Source: JAHEEL01 sp963836085
GTDB lineage: Bacteria > Actinomycetota > Acidimicrobiia > Spongiisociales > UBA5794
Length of the DNA stretch: 64,000 nt
Reading direction: 5' to 3'
Assembly (NCBI GenBank): GCA_963836085.1
Contig: CAWIHT010000011.1
Span: 62,001 to 126,000 of the forward strand
Below are positions 7,246 to 16,882 of the stretch, in pieces (within the stretch, counting starts at the first letter, position 1; each line of letters opens with the position of its first letter). The position numbers were made by a program, and so were the translations under genes. A model generated the notes under the pieces. That model made no database searches, was not told the origin of the DNA, and saw only the letters and a program-made list of their open reading frames with translations.

Positions 7246-9901
7246 ATGCCCAAACACCTCGTCATCGTCGAATCGCCGGCGAAAGCCAAGACGATCGGCC
7301 GCTACCTCGGCGACGATTTCATCGTCGAGTCGTCGGTCGGTCACATTCGCGATATCCCGACGAAGGTCGGCGAGGTATCCGAAGCGAAGAAGAAGCTGTG
7401 GAAAGAGACTCGTTTCGGCGTGGACATCGAGAACGGTTTCAAACCGATGTATGTCGTCACACCAACCTCGAAGAATCAGGTGTCGGTGCTCCGTAAGGCG
7501 TTGAAAGGTTGCGACTCGCTGTACCTCGCGACGGATGAGGACCGAGAGGGCGAGGCGATCGCCTGGCACCTGCTCGAGGTTCTGAAGCCGAAGGTGCCGG
7601 TACACCGCATGGTGTTCCACGAAATCACGGCTGAGGCGATCCAGGACGCTGTTGATCATCCCAGAGAACTCGACAAGCAAGTCGTCGCCGCACAAGAGGC
7701 GCGCCGTGTTCTCGACCGACTGTTCGGATACGAGGTGTCACCGGTGCTGTGGCGAAAGGTGCAGCGCGGTCTGTCCGCCGGCCGGGTCCAGTCGCCGGCG
7801 ACGCGCATCATCGTCGATCGCGAACGCGAGCGCATGGCGTTCGTTGCTGCCGTCTACTCGGGGGTAACGGGAACCTTCACCCCGCTCGACGAGGACACGC
7901 CGTTCGATGCCAAGTTGGTGACGGTCGATGGCGATCGTGTTGCCACCGGGTCCGATTTCGACCAGGCCGGGGTGCATCGCGCCGATCGCGTCGTCCTCGA
8001 CATTGAGACCGCCACAAGCCTTGCCGCTGAACTCGTCGCGGCTGACTTCGGCGTGACCTCGGTTGAACGCAAGCCGTACACCCGCAGACCGTATGCACCG
8101 TTCCGCACCGCGACGCTTCAGCAGGAAGCTGGTCGGAAGCTTCGGTTTGGCGCCCGGCGGACGATGTCCGCGGCCCAACGCCTGTACGAAGGCGGCTTCA
8201 TCACCTACATGCGAACCGACTCGACCAACCTTTCCGGCTCCGCTCTCGACGCTGCCCGGTCACTTGTCGCCGGACGCTTCGGCAAGGAGTACCTCCCGGA
8301 TGCCCCTCGGTTCTATGGCAAGAAGGCCAAGGGAGCGCAAGAGGCACACGAAGCGATTCGTCCGGCCGGTGAGCACTTCCGGGATCCCAAGACCGTTGGC
8401 AGCTCCTTCGGACCGAGATCCGACGAGGCTCGGCTCTACGACTTGATCTGGAAGAGGACGGTCGCCAGCCAGATGAAGGATGCCAAGGGCGAGAGCCTCC
8501 AGCTGAGACTCTCCGGTACCGGACCGACGAGCGGCCGTGCATGTGAGTTCTCAGCGACCGGTCGAACCATTCTGTTCGCCGGGTTCCTGAAGGCCTATGT
8601 CGAAGACATCGATGATCCGGACGCCGATCGTGACGACCAGGAATCACATCTGCCGGCTGTGGCAGAAGGCCAAGACCTTGCGGCCGTCGCGGTGGAAGCG
8701 ACACACCACGAAACCAAGCCTCCGGCCCGGTACACCGAGGCCAGCCTGGTGAAGCGACTCGAAGAGCTCGGCATCGGGCGACCGTCGACCTATGCGTCGA
8801 TCATCTCGACGATCCAGGATCGCGACTACGTGCGGAAGCAGGGCACCGCGCTCGTCCCGACGCTGAAGGCGTTCGCGGTCGTTGGACTCCTCGAAGAGCA
8901 CTTCGGCGACTACGTCGACTACGACTTCACCGCGCTGATGGAGGAGGATCTCGACAAGATCGCCGGCGGCGAGGCGACGATGGTTCCGTACCTCGACCGG
9001 TTCTACTTCGGCAGCGAAGGCCACCCCGGTCTCAAGACACTCGTATCCGACGACGTTCTCGAAGGGATCGACCCGCGCGAGGTCAACGCCTTCCCGATCG
9101 GCGCGGCCGCCGATGGAGAGCCCATCGTCGCGCGGTGCGGCCAGTTCGGACCGTATCTCGTGCACGGCGAAGAGCGGGCATCAATCCCGGAGGATCTGGC
9201 GCTCGAGGATCTCACCGTTGAGATGGCGACCGAGTTGCTCGAGGCGCCGTCCGGCGACCGGGCGCTCGGGGACGACCCTGAGACCGGCTTGACCGTGCTC
9301 GCGAAGGCCGGCCGCTATGGGCCGTATGTGCAGCTCGGCGAACGCGATGCCGAGTCGAAGGCGAAGCCCAAGACGGCCTCGCTCTTCAAGAGCATGTCGC
9401 TCGACACGGTGACGCTGGAACAAGCGCTGCGGCTTCTCACCCAACCACGAACGGTCGGGGATCATCCCGAGGATGGCAAACCGATCACTGCTCAGAACGG
9501 CCGCTACGGGCCATACGTGAAGTGGGGCAAGGAGAGCAGGAGTCTCGAAGATGAGGACCAGATCTTCACCGTCGACCTCGACGCGGCGCTCGCGTTGCTC
9601 GCCCAGCCGAAGAAGGGCCGCGGGCGCACCGCAGCGGCACCGCTCAAGGAACTCGGGGAGGACCCCAACACGGAGAAGCCGGTGGTGCTCCGAAACGGAC
9701 GGTTTGGACCCTACGTGACCGACGGCGAGACGAATGCCTCGCTCCGGGTCGCCGACTCGGTTGACACGATCACCCTCGACCGAGCCGTCGAGTTGCTCGC
9801 CGAGCGGAGGGCGAAGGGTCCGGCACCGAAGCGCACGGCGAAAGGCGAAGGCGAAGCCGAAAGCCAAGGCGAAGGCGAAACCAAAGCCGAAGAAGAGCTG
9901 A
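7246..9901 (+). CDS. topA: DNA topoisomerase I, with a frameshift near the C-terminus
   Basis: About 884 residues once one base is removed. Type IA topoisomerase that relaxes negatively supercoiled DNA. The Toprim domain starts at once (VIVESPAKAKTIG) and holds DEDREGEAIAWHL (97-109). The catalytic Tyr is in TYMRTDSTN (Tyr321). After the core come four C-terminal modules, each with a G-R/Q-Y/F-GPY core. They lack zinc-binding cysteines, as in other actinobacterial TopA. The annotated frame runs on into tmk, but at 9841-9843 the A run has one base too many. In the next frame the tail reads AKAKAKPKAKAKAKPKPKKS and stops at 9901, the expected Lys/Ala tail. Start ATG 7246, not the earlier frame opening at 7180. 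Confidence 0.92.
9838..9846 (+). other. single-base insertion site ending topA out of frame
   Basis: The sequence GCGAAAGGC interrupts a run of AAG/GCG codons. Removing one A restores Lys-Ala codons and a TGA at 9899-9901. As given, the frame reads Gly-Glu repeats and passes without a stop into thymidylate kinase. Confidence 0.8.
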
Positions 9902-9969
9902 CTCCGGACCCGTCGTCCCCAACTCTGCGAAACTACCGCTGTGATGCTGAGCAGAAGGAACGAGATCGC

Positions 9970-10575
9970 GTGAGCCGCCCCTACATTGCATTCGAGGGAA
10001 TCGAGGGCGCCGGCAAGTCGACGGTCGCCGAACGAGTCGGGGCTCGCCTCGAGGCTGATGGTCATCGCGTGGTTCGCGTTCGAGAGCCAGGCGGCACGGC
10101 GGTCGGCGAGGCCATCCGCCACATCCTCCTCAGCCACGAACTCGCACCGGAGCCGTGGACTGAGGCGCTTCTGTTCGCGGCGTCACGAGCGCAACTCGCA
10201 GCCGAGGTCGTCGGCCCGGCACTCGACGGCGGCTCCTGGGTGCTGACGGATCGTTCGGTCTACTCGTCGCTCGCCTACCAGGGTGCCGGCCGTCGGCTGG
10301 GCATCGAGCAGGTGCGCAGCGTGAACGAGCCGGGCCTGCTCGACGTGTGGCCGAGTCTCGTGATCCTGCTCGCAGTTGACGCCGGCGAAGGACTTGCACG
10401 ACAGGCGGTCGGCGACCGGATCGGGGATGAAGGCATTCACTTCCAGCAGGCAGTTGCCAACGGCTTCGATGCTATTGCCGCCGCTGAGCCGGACCGGTTC
10501 GTGGTCATCGAGGCGAGCGCGCCTCTCGACCAGGTGGTTGACGCCGCATACCGTGCGGTCCGGGGTCGATGGTGA
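9970..10575 (+). CDS. tmk: thymidylate kinase
   Basis: 201 residues from GTG 9970, with AGAAGGA 12-18 bases upstream. It phosphorylates dTMP to dTDP with ATP. The P-loop is GIEGAGKS (about residues 8-15), the dTMP-binding REPGGTAVGEAIR follows, and DRSVYSSLAYQGAGR supplies the second substrate motif. The C-terminal part has the lid region around QAVGDRI. The length is normal for a free-standing Tmk. As given it is in frame with topA, but I interpret this as an artefact of the insertion at 9841-9843. Downstream holB overlaps its last bases, the usual tmk-holB arrangement. Confidence 0.9.
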   Translation: MSRPYIAFEGIEGAGKSTVAERVGARLEADGHRVVRVREPGGTAVGEAIRHILLSHELAPEPWTEALLFAASRAQLAAEVVGPALDGGSWVLTDRSVYSSLAYQGAGRRLGIEQVRSVNEPGLLDVWPSLVILLAVDAGEGLARQAVGDRIGDEGIHFQQAVANGFDAIAAAEPDRFVVIEASAPLDQVVDAAYRAVRGRW

Positions 10576-11627
10576 GTCCTTTTGACGGCATCATCGGTCA
10601 CCGGGGCGTCGTCGTCCTCCTCGATCGGGAGATCGCCGAACCGGCTCAGTCATACCTTTTCGTCGGACCGTCCAACGTCGGCAAGGCAACGATCGCCCGC
10701 CGCTTCGCAGCCTCGCTGCTCTGTGGTGAGGACACGCAGTGCTTCGGGCGGGTCATGGCAGGCATCCATCCAGATCTCGTGCTGGTCGAACCCGAGGGCC
10801 GGGCATCGATCACCGTCGACCAGGCGCGTCGCGTGGTGTCCCAGGCCACGAGGAGTCCGCTCGAGTCTGGGCGGAAGGTGTTCTTGCTCGAAGAGGGCGG
10901 CATGCTCAACGATGAGGCTGCAAACGCGCTGCTCAAGACACTTGAAGAGCCCACACCGGCCTCGGTGTTCGTGATCGTTACGGAGACGGAGGACGATCTG
11001 CCGAGCACGGTGGCAAGCCGCTGCCGTACGGTCGTGCTCGGTCGGGTCCCGGAGTCCGAGGTAGCGGCCGGCCTCGAGGCGCTTGGCATTGAAACGGACC
11101 AGGCAACCGAAGCGGCAAGGATTGCCGGAGGGAGACCTGGGCTTGCGCTGGCGCTTGCCACCGAACCGGAGGTCGCCAACTACCGGCGCCTCTGGCTCAG
11201 CATCCCCATGCGCCTCGGTGAGCATCCGGGGAATGCTTTCCGGCTTGCCGATGAGACGATGACTTCGGCCGAGCCTCTCCTCGCGGCGTTGAAACAGCGT
11301 CAACAGGAGGAGCGCGATGCGCTTGGAGACGACGCCCCGCGATCGCTCAAAGACCGGCAGACCCGGGAGCTGAAGCGTGCGACGGACGCGCTCCATATCA
11401 CCGGACTCGAGATCCTTGCCTCGTTCTACCGGGATGTCGCCGCTGCACAGTTCGGCAGTCCGGTGCGCAACACGGATGTACCGGTCGCTGCGCTGTCGTC
11501 GATGACTCCGAAACGCGCGGTAGCGGGTGCAGAGCGGGTGCTGGTGGCGATCGAAGCGCTCGGCAGGAATCAGCGTCCCCAGTTGGCCTTCGCGAATCTC
11601 TTCGCCGAGCTCGCGGCCGATGTCTAG
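10569..11627 (+). CDS. holB: DNA polymerase III delta-prime subunit
   Basis: 352 residues. This is the clamp-loader subunit that helps open and load the beta clamp. It has a Walker A-like VGPSNVGKAT (about 32-41), SITVDQARRV, and the conserved helix NDEAANALLKTLEEP. The SRC-type sensor is ASRCRTV. The zinc-binding region is reduced: only two Cys remain near LLCGEDTQC, where many homologues have four. The ATG at 10569 overlaps the tmk stop by 7 bases, so translation is coupled. The plsC start in turn lies inside the holB end. Confidence 0.88.
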   Translation: MVSPFDGIIGHRGVVVLLDREIAEPAQSYLFVGPSNVGKATIARRFAASLLCGEDTQCFGRVMAGIHPDLVLVEPEGRASITVDQARRVVSQATRSPLESGRKVFLLEEGGMLNDEAANALLKTLEEPTPASVFVIVTETEDDLPSTVASRCRTVVLGRVPESEVAAGLEALGIETDQATEAARIAGGRPGLALALATEPEVANYRRLWLSIPMRLGEHPGNAFRLADETMTSAEPLLAALKQRQQEERDALGDDAPRSLKDRQTRELKRATDALHITGLEILASFYRDVAAAQFGSPVRNTDVPVAALSSMTPKRAVAGAERVLVAIEALGRNQRPQLAFANLFAELAADV

Positions 11628-12267
11628 TTTCCGGTACATTCCCTCGGCGCTCACGACGCGTTTCCTCAACATCCCGTTGCGCATCCTGGCCAGGGGCTTG
11701 CTCGATTTCGAAGTGAGCGGCACGGAGCACATTCCGAAGCAGGGGCCGCTCGTGGTGGCTTCGAATCACTTCTCACATCTTGATCCTCCGCTCGTGGTCA
11801 ACGCCCTTGGCCGCCTCGTGCGGTTCATCGCGGTGGATGAACTCTTCGGGAACCACCTCACGTTCGATGTCGTCACGAAGTACTTCGGGGCCATACCGAC
11901 CGATCGAGACGGGGTGCCGCTGCGAGCCCTCGAGGAGACCGTCGAGTACCTGAGGGCCGGAGGCACAGCGGGTGTCTTCCCGGAGGGGCGCAGGGTCGCG
12001 TCCTGGCGCGAGACCGAGCCGAAGCGCGGTGCGGCGTGGCTCGCGTGGATGAGTGGAGCGCCGCTTCTGCCGGTCACGATCCACGGGACCAACCGTGTGC
12101 TCGGCCAGGTCGAGCGGGGAGTCCAGCGGACGGCGGTCCGGATCTGGATCGACAAGCCCATCCTGTGGTTCGACTACACCGAACGCACCGACCCCCTCGG
12201 TGCCATGACCAACGATTGGTACAAGACCGTAGACACCCACCTCACCCCCTGGTGGCCAAAGGCGTGA
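11620..12267 (+). CDS. plsC: 1-acylglycerol-3-phosphate O-acyltransferase family protein
   Basis: 215 residues, PlsC fold. The acyltransferase motif HX4D is NHFSHLD (His50, Asp55); the glycerol-phosphate binding motif is VFPEGRR (119-125). These enzymes acylate lysophosphatidic acid or related glycerol phosphates at the membrane. ATG 11620 overlaps the holB stop (ATGTCTAG). The frame is open earlier but that part is antisense-like and inside holB. The exact acceptor is not determinable; some actinobacterial members have other acceptors. Confidence 0.82.
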   Translation: MSSFRYIPSALTTRFLNIPLRILARGLLDFEVSGTEHIPKQGPLVVASNHFSHLDPPLVVNALGRLVRFIAVDELFGNHLTFDVVTKYFGAIPTDRDGVPLRALEETVEYLRAGGTAGVFPEGRRVASWRETEPKRGAAWLAWMSGAPLLPVTIHGTNRVLGQVERGVQRTAVRIWIDKPILWFDYTERTDPLGAMTNDWYKTVDTHLTPWWPKA

Positions 12268-12293
12268 AGGCGCGAGCTGCGAGCTGCGAGCAA
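12268..12293. repeat. short GCGAGCT tandem string
   Basis: After plsC, the sequence repeats GCGAGCT about three times (GGCGCGAGCTGCGAGCTGCGAGC). It resembles the AGCTGG-type strings found in other intergenic gaps. Confidence 0.45.
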
Positions 12294-12346
12294 GGTTGGA
12301 CCAGCCCAGCGGCGTCGACGGCCCCAGCGCGCTTCTGCTGTCATGT

Positions 12347-13249
12347 TCATCGTGGATTTGCTTTCATGAAGTCTTCGACTTCATCCCGCGTGGGAACACC
12401 TTCGCGGCCGCCGAAACGTGTGCATTTGAGGGCGGCGGCTGCGGCTGCCCGCATCACCACTTCTTCGATCCCCCGGTTCTCCGCGATGCCGAGGGCAAAG
12501 GCGCCGTGGTAGACATCGCCTGCGCCGAGGGTGTCGACTGTTGTGACCGTGTAGGCGGGCGTGTGCTCGACGACTCCATCGTCGACCCAGAGCACCCCCT
12601 GTGCTCCAAGGGTGACGGCCACCCAGGCATCGGTCCGGCCAGCGACCTTCAAGAGGGCTTGGGCCGGAGCGGCGGTCTCGGCCACCGCGGCGAGTGCCGG
12701 CGCAGAGAACACGAGGTGGGTCGGAAGCGTCAGCGCCTCGGTGAGCCCTCGCTCCGGGACCTCGTCGAAGTCGAGCACCGATGAGACGCCGAGCTCGGCG
12801 GCTGATCGCAGCGCCGAAAGTCCTCCTGTGGGCCAAAGCAAGTCGGCGAGCACGGTGTCAGCCCCGGCGAGGTCATTGGTCGTGATCAAATCGTCGGGAG
12901 CGAAGAGAGCTCCGTCGGTGTAGTTGACGATCGTCCGCTCGCCGTCCGCTTCGATGACCACCGATGAGAGCGGCGACGGAACACCCGCGATCGTGCGCAC
13001 GCGGGAGGTGTCGACGCCCCAGCGGGCGAAGTCGGCGAGGATCCGCTCGCCGATCGTGTCATCGCCGATGCGCCCGACGAAGCGAGCGTCTCCGCCGAGT
13101 GCTGCAATCGTGACGGCGGCGTTGGCCGCAGGCCCGCCACCGACTTCGGTGAGAGAGGAGGCGAACACCTTGCGACCGCGGTCTGGCCGGCGGTCGACTC
13201 CGAACACGAAGTCGAGCACGGCGAGACCGGCGGTAGCGACGGTGGTCAT
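12347..13249 (-). CDS. PfkB-family (ribokinase-like) sugar kinase
   Basis: 300 residues from ATG 13249. PfkB signature 1 is in GGGPAANAAVTIAALGG and signature 2 in DTLGAGDVYHGAFALG, where the Asp of GAGD is the catalytic base. The fold binds a sugar or nucleoside and ATP in the cytoplasm. The substrate is unknown; ribokinase-like and fructokinase-like members share these motifs. The start codon overlaps the stop of an upstream gene (ATGA), so both form one small operon. The frame is open a further 63 codons upstream, but that stretch is antisense-like and overlaps the upstream gene. Confidence 0.85.
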   Translation of the reverse strand: MTTVATAGLAVLDFVFGVDRRPDRGRKVFASSLTEVGGGPAANAAVTIAALGGDARFVGRIGDDTIGERILADFARWGVDTSRVRTIAGVPSPLSSVVIEADGERTIVNYTDGALFAPDDLITTNDLAGADTVLADLLWPTGGLSALRSAAELGVSSVLDFDEVPERGLTEALTLPTHLVFSAPALAAVAETAAPAQALLKVAGRTDAWVAVTLGAQGVLWVDDGVVEHTPAYTVTTVDTLGAGDVYHGAFALGIAENRGIEEVVMRAAAAAALKCTRFGGREGVPTRDEVEDFMKANPR

Positions 13250-13869
13250 GATGGTGTAGCTCCGCCAAGAACGGGGCGGACACCGTTGGCCGTCGTCTCT
13301 CCAACCCGGGCACCTGAAACGGCTGAGATTCCTGCGATGTGCGGGGCAGCGATAGTGTTCACCGTGCCCCGGTATCGGGAGTCCGCGGCTTCGGTCATCG
13401 AATCTCCGGAGGAGACGTTGAGCGCCGCGCCGCTGCAATCAAGGTCGCACATCACCGACAGCGGCTTCCCCGCAGGTGGAAGTCCGTGTATCTGATCGGG
13501 TCCGAACTGCTCTCCGGTGTATTCGCATTCGAGGTGCATGACGAACGCCGGGTACTCGGGCGGGTTGTTGAGGACATCGCACAACTCTAGAGAAGCCCCA
13601 CGTCGCGCGATCGAGTCCCTGGTCTTCTGGAGGTTCACGATCCTGTAGATCGCCCCGACGAGCGGTGCCGCGGTCACCACGATGATCGGTGGAAGCCGGG
13701 ATGCACTGTCGGCAACGGTGGTGATCGCATCGCTTGTCGGCGAGTTCGGTTCGCGAGAGAACCTGCAAACAACCGGCGCGTTCACCATCAAGTTCCTGCC
13801 GATAGCGATGTTCTTCACCCTCCAGGGGTTCTCCGTCAGAGGCATCACCGCCGGTTCGTGAAGGGCCAA
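13246..13869 (-). CDS. unknown protein translationally coupled to the sugar kinase
   Basis: Up to 207 residues; starts are possible at 13869 and 13845. The stop TGA overlaps the kinase ATG (ATGA), and third codon positions are strongly GC-rich (ATC, GTG, ACC, GCG), both arguing that this strand is coding. One hydrophobic stretch is PPIIVVTAAPLVGAIY, about residues 58-75. The rest is a soluble domain with several Cys (LCDV, LECEY, MCDLDCSG). I do not recognise a family. It might be a membrane-anchored secreted protein. The opposite strand also shows open frames here, so the start and even the strand keep some doubt. Confidence 0.55.
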   Translation of the reverse strand: MALHEPAVMPLTENPWRVKNIAIGRNLMVNAPVVCRFSREPNSPTSDAITTVADSASRLPPIIVVTAAPLVGAIYRIVNLQKTRDSIARRGASLELCDVLNNPPEYPAFVMHLECEYTGEQFGPDQIHGLPPAGKPLSVMCDLDCSGAALNVSSGDSMTEAADSRYRGTVNTIAAPHIAGISAVSGARVGETTANGVRPVLGGATPS

Positions 13870-13929
13870 CCCAGCGGTAGGGCAGAGAGACTCTGGTTGG
13901 GGCGCTCCGAGCGAGCGTACGGTTCACCC

Positions 13930-14652
13930 ATGAAGGCACTCATCTTCCTCCTCGTCCTGCTGGCTGTTGCCGGGTGTACGAGTTCCAGTGACTCGGATGA
14001 CGTCGCCGCTGCGGACGCATCCTCCACGACAGCGTCGACGGCAGCGACCACGACGCTGCCCGGCGAGGCAACCACGACAACGGTCGCGGCGGCGACGACG
14101 ACGACGACCGCTGCGACAACGACCACCGCGGCACCTACGACGACGACTGCGGCAACCACTACGACGGCTCCAACGACGACGACCACATCGGGCGGTCCAT
14201 ATGTGATCGAAGACCCGGAGTTCTACCCGCTCAATCCACTCCCCGGGAGCGACGGTGCGGCTGGTTCGGGCTGTTCTCCGGGTGCCGGTTCGCTGCCGGA
14301 CGGTGTGTGGTTCGGGTATGTCCTCGCGAAGACGCCAACCGAGATCGAGTTCGATCTCGCCTGCTTCTACTTCGGTGAGATTGCCTACACCGAAGGCGCG
14401 GCGGATGGTGAAGAGGTCAACAACGACTACTACGTGCGCAATGCCAATCCGACGCTGCGAACGGTCCCGGTTCCGCCAACCGCCGGCGTCTGGGAGATCG
14501 ACGCTGGCTCGATCGGCTATCTGGATGTGGCGTTCAGCGACTGGCCCCTCGACCCGACGGCCTACATCTCATGCCCCTCCAACTGGTGCGGCGTCTGGCT
14601 GTTTGTCAACAGCGGCACCGTGACCGAGATCCTCGAGCAATACGTCCCGTAG
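13930..14652 (+). CDS. secreted lipoprotein with Thr-rich linker, unknown
   Basis: 240 residues from ATG 13930. The lipoprotein signal peptide ends LLAVAGC with the lipidated Cys16. A long Thr/Ala linker spans about residues 30-93. A compact C-terminal domain of about 145 residues follows, with several Cys (SGCSPG, LACFYF, ISCPSNWCG), likely disulfide-linked outside the cell. The domain has YYVRNANPTLRTVPV and a WxFVNSGTVTEI ending. No family recognised. The Thr-rich linker resembles those of the LCP and BMP lipoproteins in this window. Confidence 0.75.
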   Translation: MKALIFLLVLLAVAGCTSSSDSDDVAAADASSTTASTAATTTLPGEATTTTVAAATTTTTAATTTTAAPTTTTAATTTTAPTTTTTSGGPYVIEDPEFYPLNPLPGSDGAAGSGCSPGAGSLPDGVWFGYVLAKTPTEIEFDLACFYFGEIAYTEGAADGEEVNNDYYVRNANPTLRTVPVPPTAGVWEIDAGSIGYLDVAFSDWPLDPTAYISCPSNWCGVWLFVNSGTVTEILEQYVP

Positions 14653-14686
14653 AGGCTGATCTTCCTGCCTCTCCATTCCTTCTCAT

Positions 14687-14835
14687 TCAATTCCTTCCCC
14701 TCAGGGGAAGGTGGCAGCCCCCCCAAGGGCGTTGACGGAAGGGGTCTCTCGGTTTCGAAGCGAGGAGGAGACCCCCTCCGTCCCTCGCTGCGCTCGGGCC
14801 ACCTCCCCTCAAGGGGGAGGAATACTTGCTACTCC
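14687..14835. repeat. palindromic intergenic repeat, two inverted copies
   Basis: Left copy reads TTCCCCTCAGGGGAAGG, a variable part, then GGAAGGGGTCTCTCGG. The right copy is the same unit inverted, with GAGACCCCCTCCGTC and later CCTCCCCCTTGAGGGGAGG on the complementary strand. Together they form a large imperfect palindrome between the lipoprotein and SGNH genes. Related copies lie near 27960, 29295, 29410, 37555, 41360 and 62880. Confidence 0.75.
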
Positions 14836-14902
14836 AAGTGGGAACCATTCCGGCGCCCGGAACGTCATATCAGTACTGCACCCGAACGCTAGGTTTGTGT
14901 TG

Positions 14903-16063
14903 ATGTCGCGACGCGCTGTATTGATGAGCACCATTGTTGGTGCGGCGATGGCCGTGGCCATTCCGGTCTCGGCATTGAATCCTCCAGGGGAGATGCTCCC
15001 CGACGGCGATACACGCCCGCTCATCGTCTCCGCCGAATTGCTGCCGCCCCAGGCCGACGATGCCCTCCTCGAAGCCGGTATTCGCATCGACGCCGAAGAC
15101 AACGACGGGATCGCCCGCTACGAGTACCGGTGGCGGGGAACGGTTCCGGGCGACATCAATGAAACCTCCGTGGATGACCCAACGATCTCGTACGTCTCCG
15201 TGCTGCCGGACACGGACTACCGCCTCGAGGTGCGAGCGGTCGACGTCAATGGCTGGGAATCCGAGTGGTACCCCACCTGGTCGGGGAAGACGCCCTCCCG
15301 GCCGATGATCGTGCTCGCAGGCGACTCGATCGCATCCGGCTACACCCGCCAGTGGTTCACCGCCGACGCGACATGTCGAGACGCGGATCTTTCGTTTGGG
15401 CGAACCGTTCGGAACGCAGTCGCAGCTGCGCTCCCGCCCGCCTGGGCCCCCGAATACACGAACATCGCGTTCCCCGGTGCCGGTGTGAACTCGGTGCTGA
15501 ACGGTGGGTCCGACTCCTGCTCGGATTCGCATCCCAGCCAGATCGATGACATCGAGCGATACACGAACCCGTCGACATGGAATGTCGTGGTCGTCACCGC
15601 CGGTATCAACTCGACGAACTGGGTCGACGTCGTCAAGGAACTGACGAAGGACACCGCACTCTCGTTCAGCAAGTCTGGAGATCAGGCTGCCTGCGAGGTG
15701 GCGATGACCGACCATTGGAACCTCGACGCGAAACGACCGGACATCACCGCGACCACTTCGGCGATCGTCGATGCCCTTGACGCCCGCACCAATGCCTCAG
15801 TGTTCTGGGCGAGCTATTTCGGTATCGACGGATCTACGATCGCGCCCGGATGGGCTCCGATCGGACCGGAGTGCGCCGACGAGATGACCGACGCCCTGGG
15901 GGCGCTGCACGGAGCCATCAAGGCCGGCCTCAATGAGAACGTGACGTGGATCGACATCGCCGATCTCGATGTGTCGACACAGATGTGGGCCGGCTGGCCG
16001 CACCCCAACCGCAAAGGCCATGAGTCGATCGGGCTCGCGGTCGCCAGCGCAATCACCGGCTGA
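14903..16063 (+). CDS. secreted SGNH/GDSL-family hydrolase
   Basis: 386 residues from ATG 14903. An export signal covers about residues 1-28 (MSRRAVLMSTIVGAAMAVAI...). An Ig/fibronectin-like domain follows, to about residue 130. The SGNH domain starts with MIVLAGDSIASGY, giving the nucleophile Ser in GDS. The block III Asn is probably in VTAGINSTNW, and the end has WPHPNRKGH with the catalytic His. Substrate could be an ester on a polysaccharide or lipid outside the cell. The frame is open upstream through the repeat element, but that part is not plausible protein. Confidence 0.8.
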   Translation: MSRRAVLMSTIVGAAMAVAIPVSALNPPGEMLPDGDTRPLIVSAELLPPQADDALLEAGIRIDAEDNDGIARYEYRWRGTVPGDINETSVDDPTISYVSVLPDTDYRLEVRAVDVNGWESEWYPTWSGKTPSRPMIVLAGDSIASGYTRQWFTADATCRDADLSFGRTVRNAVAAALPPAWAPEYTNIAFPGAGVNSVLNGGSDSCSDSHPSQIDDIERYTNPSTWNVVVVTAGINSTNWVDVVKELTKDTALSFSKSGDQAACEVAMTDHWNLDAKRPDITATTSAIVDALDARTNASVFWASYFGIDGSTIAPGWAPIGPECADEMTDALGALHGAIKAGLNENVTWIDIADLDVSTQMWAGWPHPNRKGHESIGLAVASAITG

Positions 16064-16120
16064 TTCAGACCAGACGATCGGATGACCGATCGCCACCGAT
16101 CGAACGAAGTCCGACCCTGG

Positions 16121-16164
16121 TGCAGCCGGTGATTGGACTCGAACCGAGGACCTACGCATTTCGA
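16121..16164 (-). pseudogene. degenerate 3-prime half of a tRNA-Thr gene
   Basis: These 44 bases match the 3-prime half of the tRNA-Thr(CGT) gene at 17494-17537 at 38 positions, in the same orientation. The match covers acceptor 3-prime strand, T arm and the 3-prime side of the anticodon arm. The sequence needed for the D arm and 5-prime acceptor strand is absent to its right, so it cannot fold as a tRNA. Confidence 0.65.
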
Positions 16165-16853
16165 ATCCGGTCAGGCTTCCTTCGCAGAGACTCGCGCAGA
16201 CCCGTAAAGGCTTGTCCTGCAACGACTCTCCGGCATGTGTCCGAAGCGGCGGCAGGAGACTCACGTGGAGGTGGCAACTCGATGTCGCATCTCCCGGCAT
16301 AAAGAGGAAACGCATCAGCCGAGCGTTCGCTACTGAGGACGAAGTCACCGAGTCGCTGCGGGAACACCCCAACCGGCTCGGCCGTGGAGGGATCACCCAA
16401 GGGTCAGGGCCGATGACGCTCCTCGAACGGATGGCGTCGCGGATCGAACGTGAAGCGCGTCGGGTCAAGGCCGGGACACTGGAAGCCAAATCATCGGAGT
16501 CCTCCGTCAACCATGTGCGCCGCTCCGTCGAAGAATCGGAACTCGGCGGCACCGACGTGACCGGATCACCAGGGACGCCATGGAGTGCTTCCCTGACGGC
16601 CTGAGCGATCAAGGTCTTGCCGCATCAACCGTTCATCGGATCCGTATGTCGCGATCCGTCGCTCACTCGCCGGCGCCGCTGAACGGAATGTGTTGGCAGC
16701 AAACCCGGCGGGTCAACGCTTCGGGGGCCTCATGCTCTTGGAGGTGTCGCCAACAGGCCGGAAGACCATCGGTGCCGAAGCCTTGCAGACGTCCTAGAAA
16801 CACCGCCAGTGCGCCGTATCGAGTAGCTGACCTGCACCCACGCTCCCGATCAA

Positions 16854-16882
16854 TTGTCGGGGTTCCACCGACCGAGTACGAT
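16854..16882 (+). promoter_or_regulatory. sigma-70-type promoter for the 73-residue membrane protein
   Basis: TTGTCG (16854-16859) and TACGAT (16877-16882) are separated by exactly 17 bases, 32 bases upstream of the ATG at 16915. Confidence 0.55.

Noticed and set aside
9838..9846. Programmed +1 frameshifting in topA
   Set aside because: No slippery codon followed by a stop or rare codon is present, and the shift would only replace the Lys-rich tail. The similar indels in cyd genes make a sequence error more likely.
7180..10575. A 1131-residue TopA-thymidylate kinase fusion protein
   Set aside because: The C-terminal tail of topA reads correctly with its own stop in the next frame, and tmk has its own start signals. 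One extra base explains the fusion. The first 22 codons before 7246 are also not TopA.
13680..13860. A plus-strand membrane-like frame opposite the unknown coupled gene
   Set aside because: It is under 60 codons, has no ribosome site, and the minus strand has the ATGA coupling and better codon use.
14687..14835. CRISPR-like array
   Set aside because: The repeats are inverted and few, with no regular spacers and no cas genes anywhere in the window.
15797..16612. A long minus-strand frame of 271 codons
   Set aside because: It runs through the antisense of the tRNA remnant and the SGNH gene. The RRSSVRVQSPAAP string is the usual false translation of tRNA sequence.
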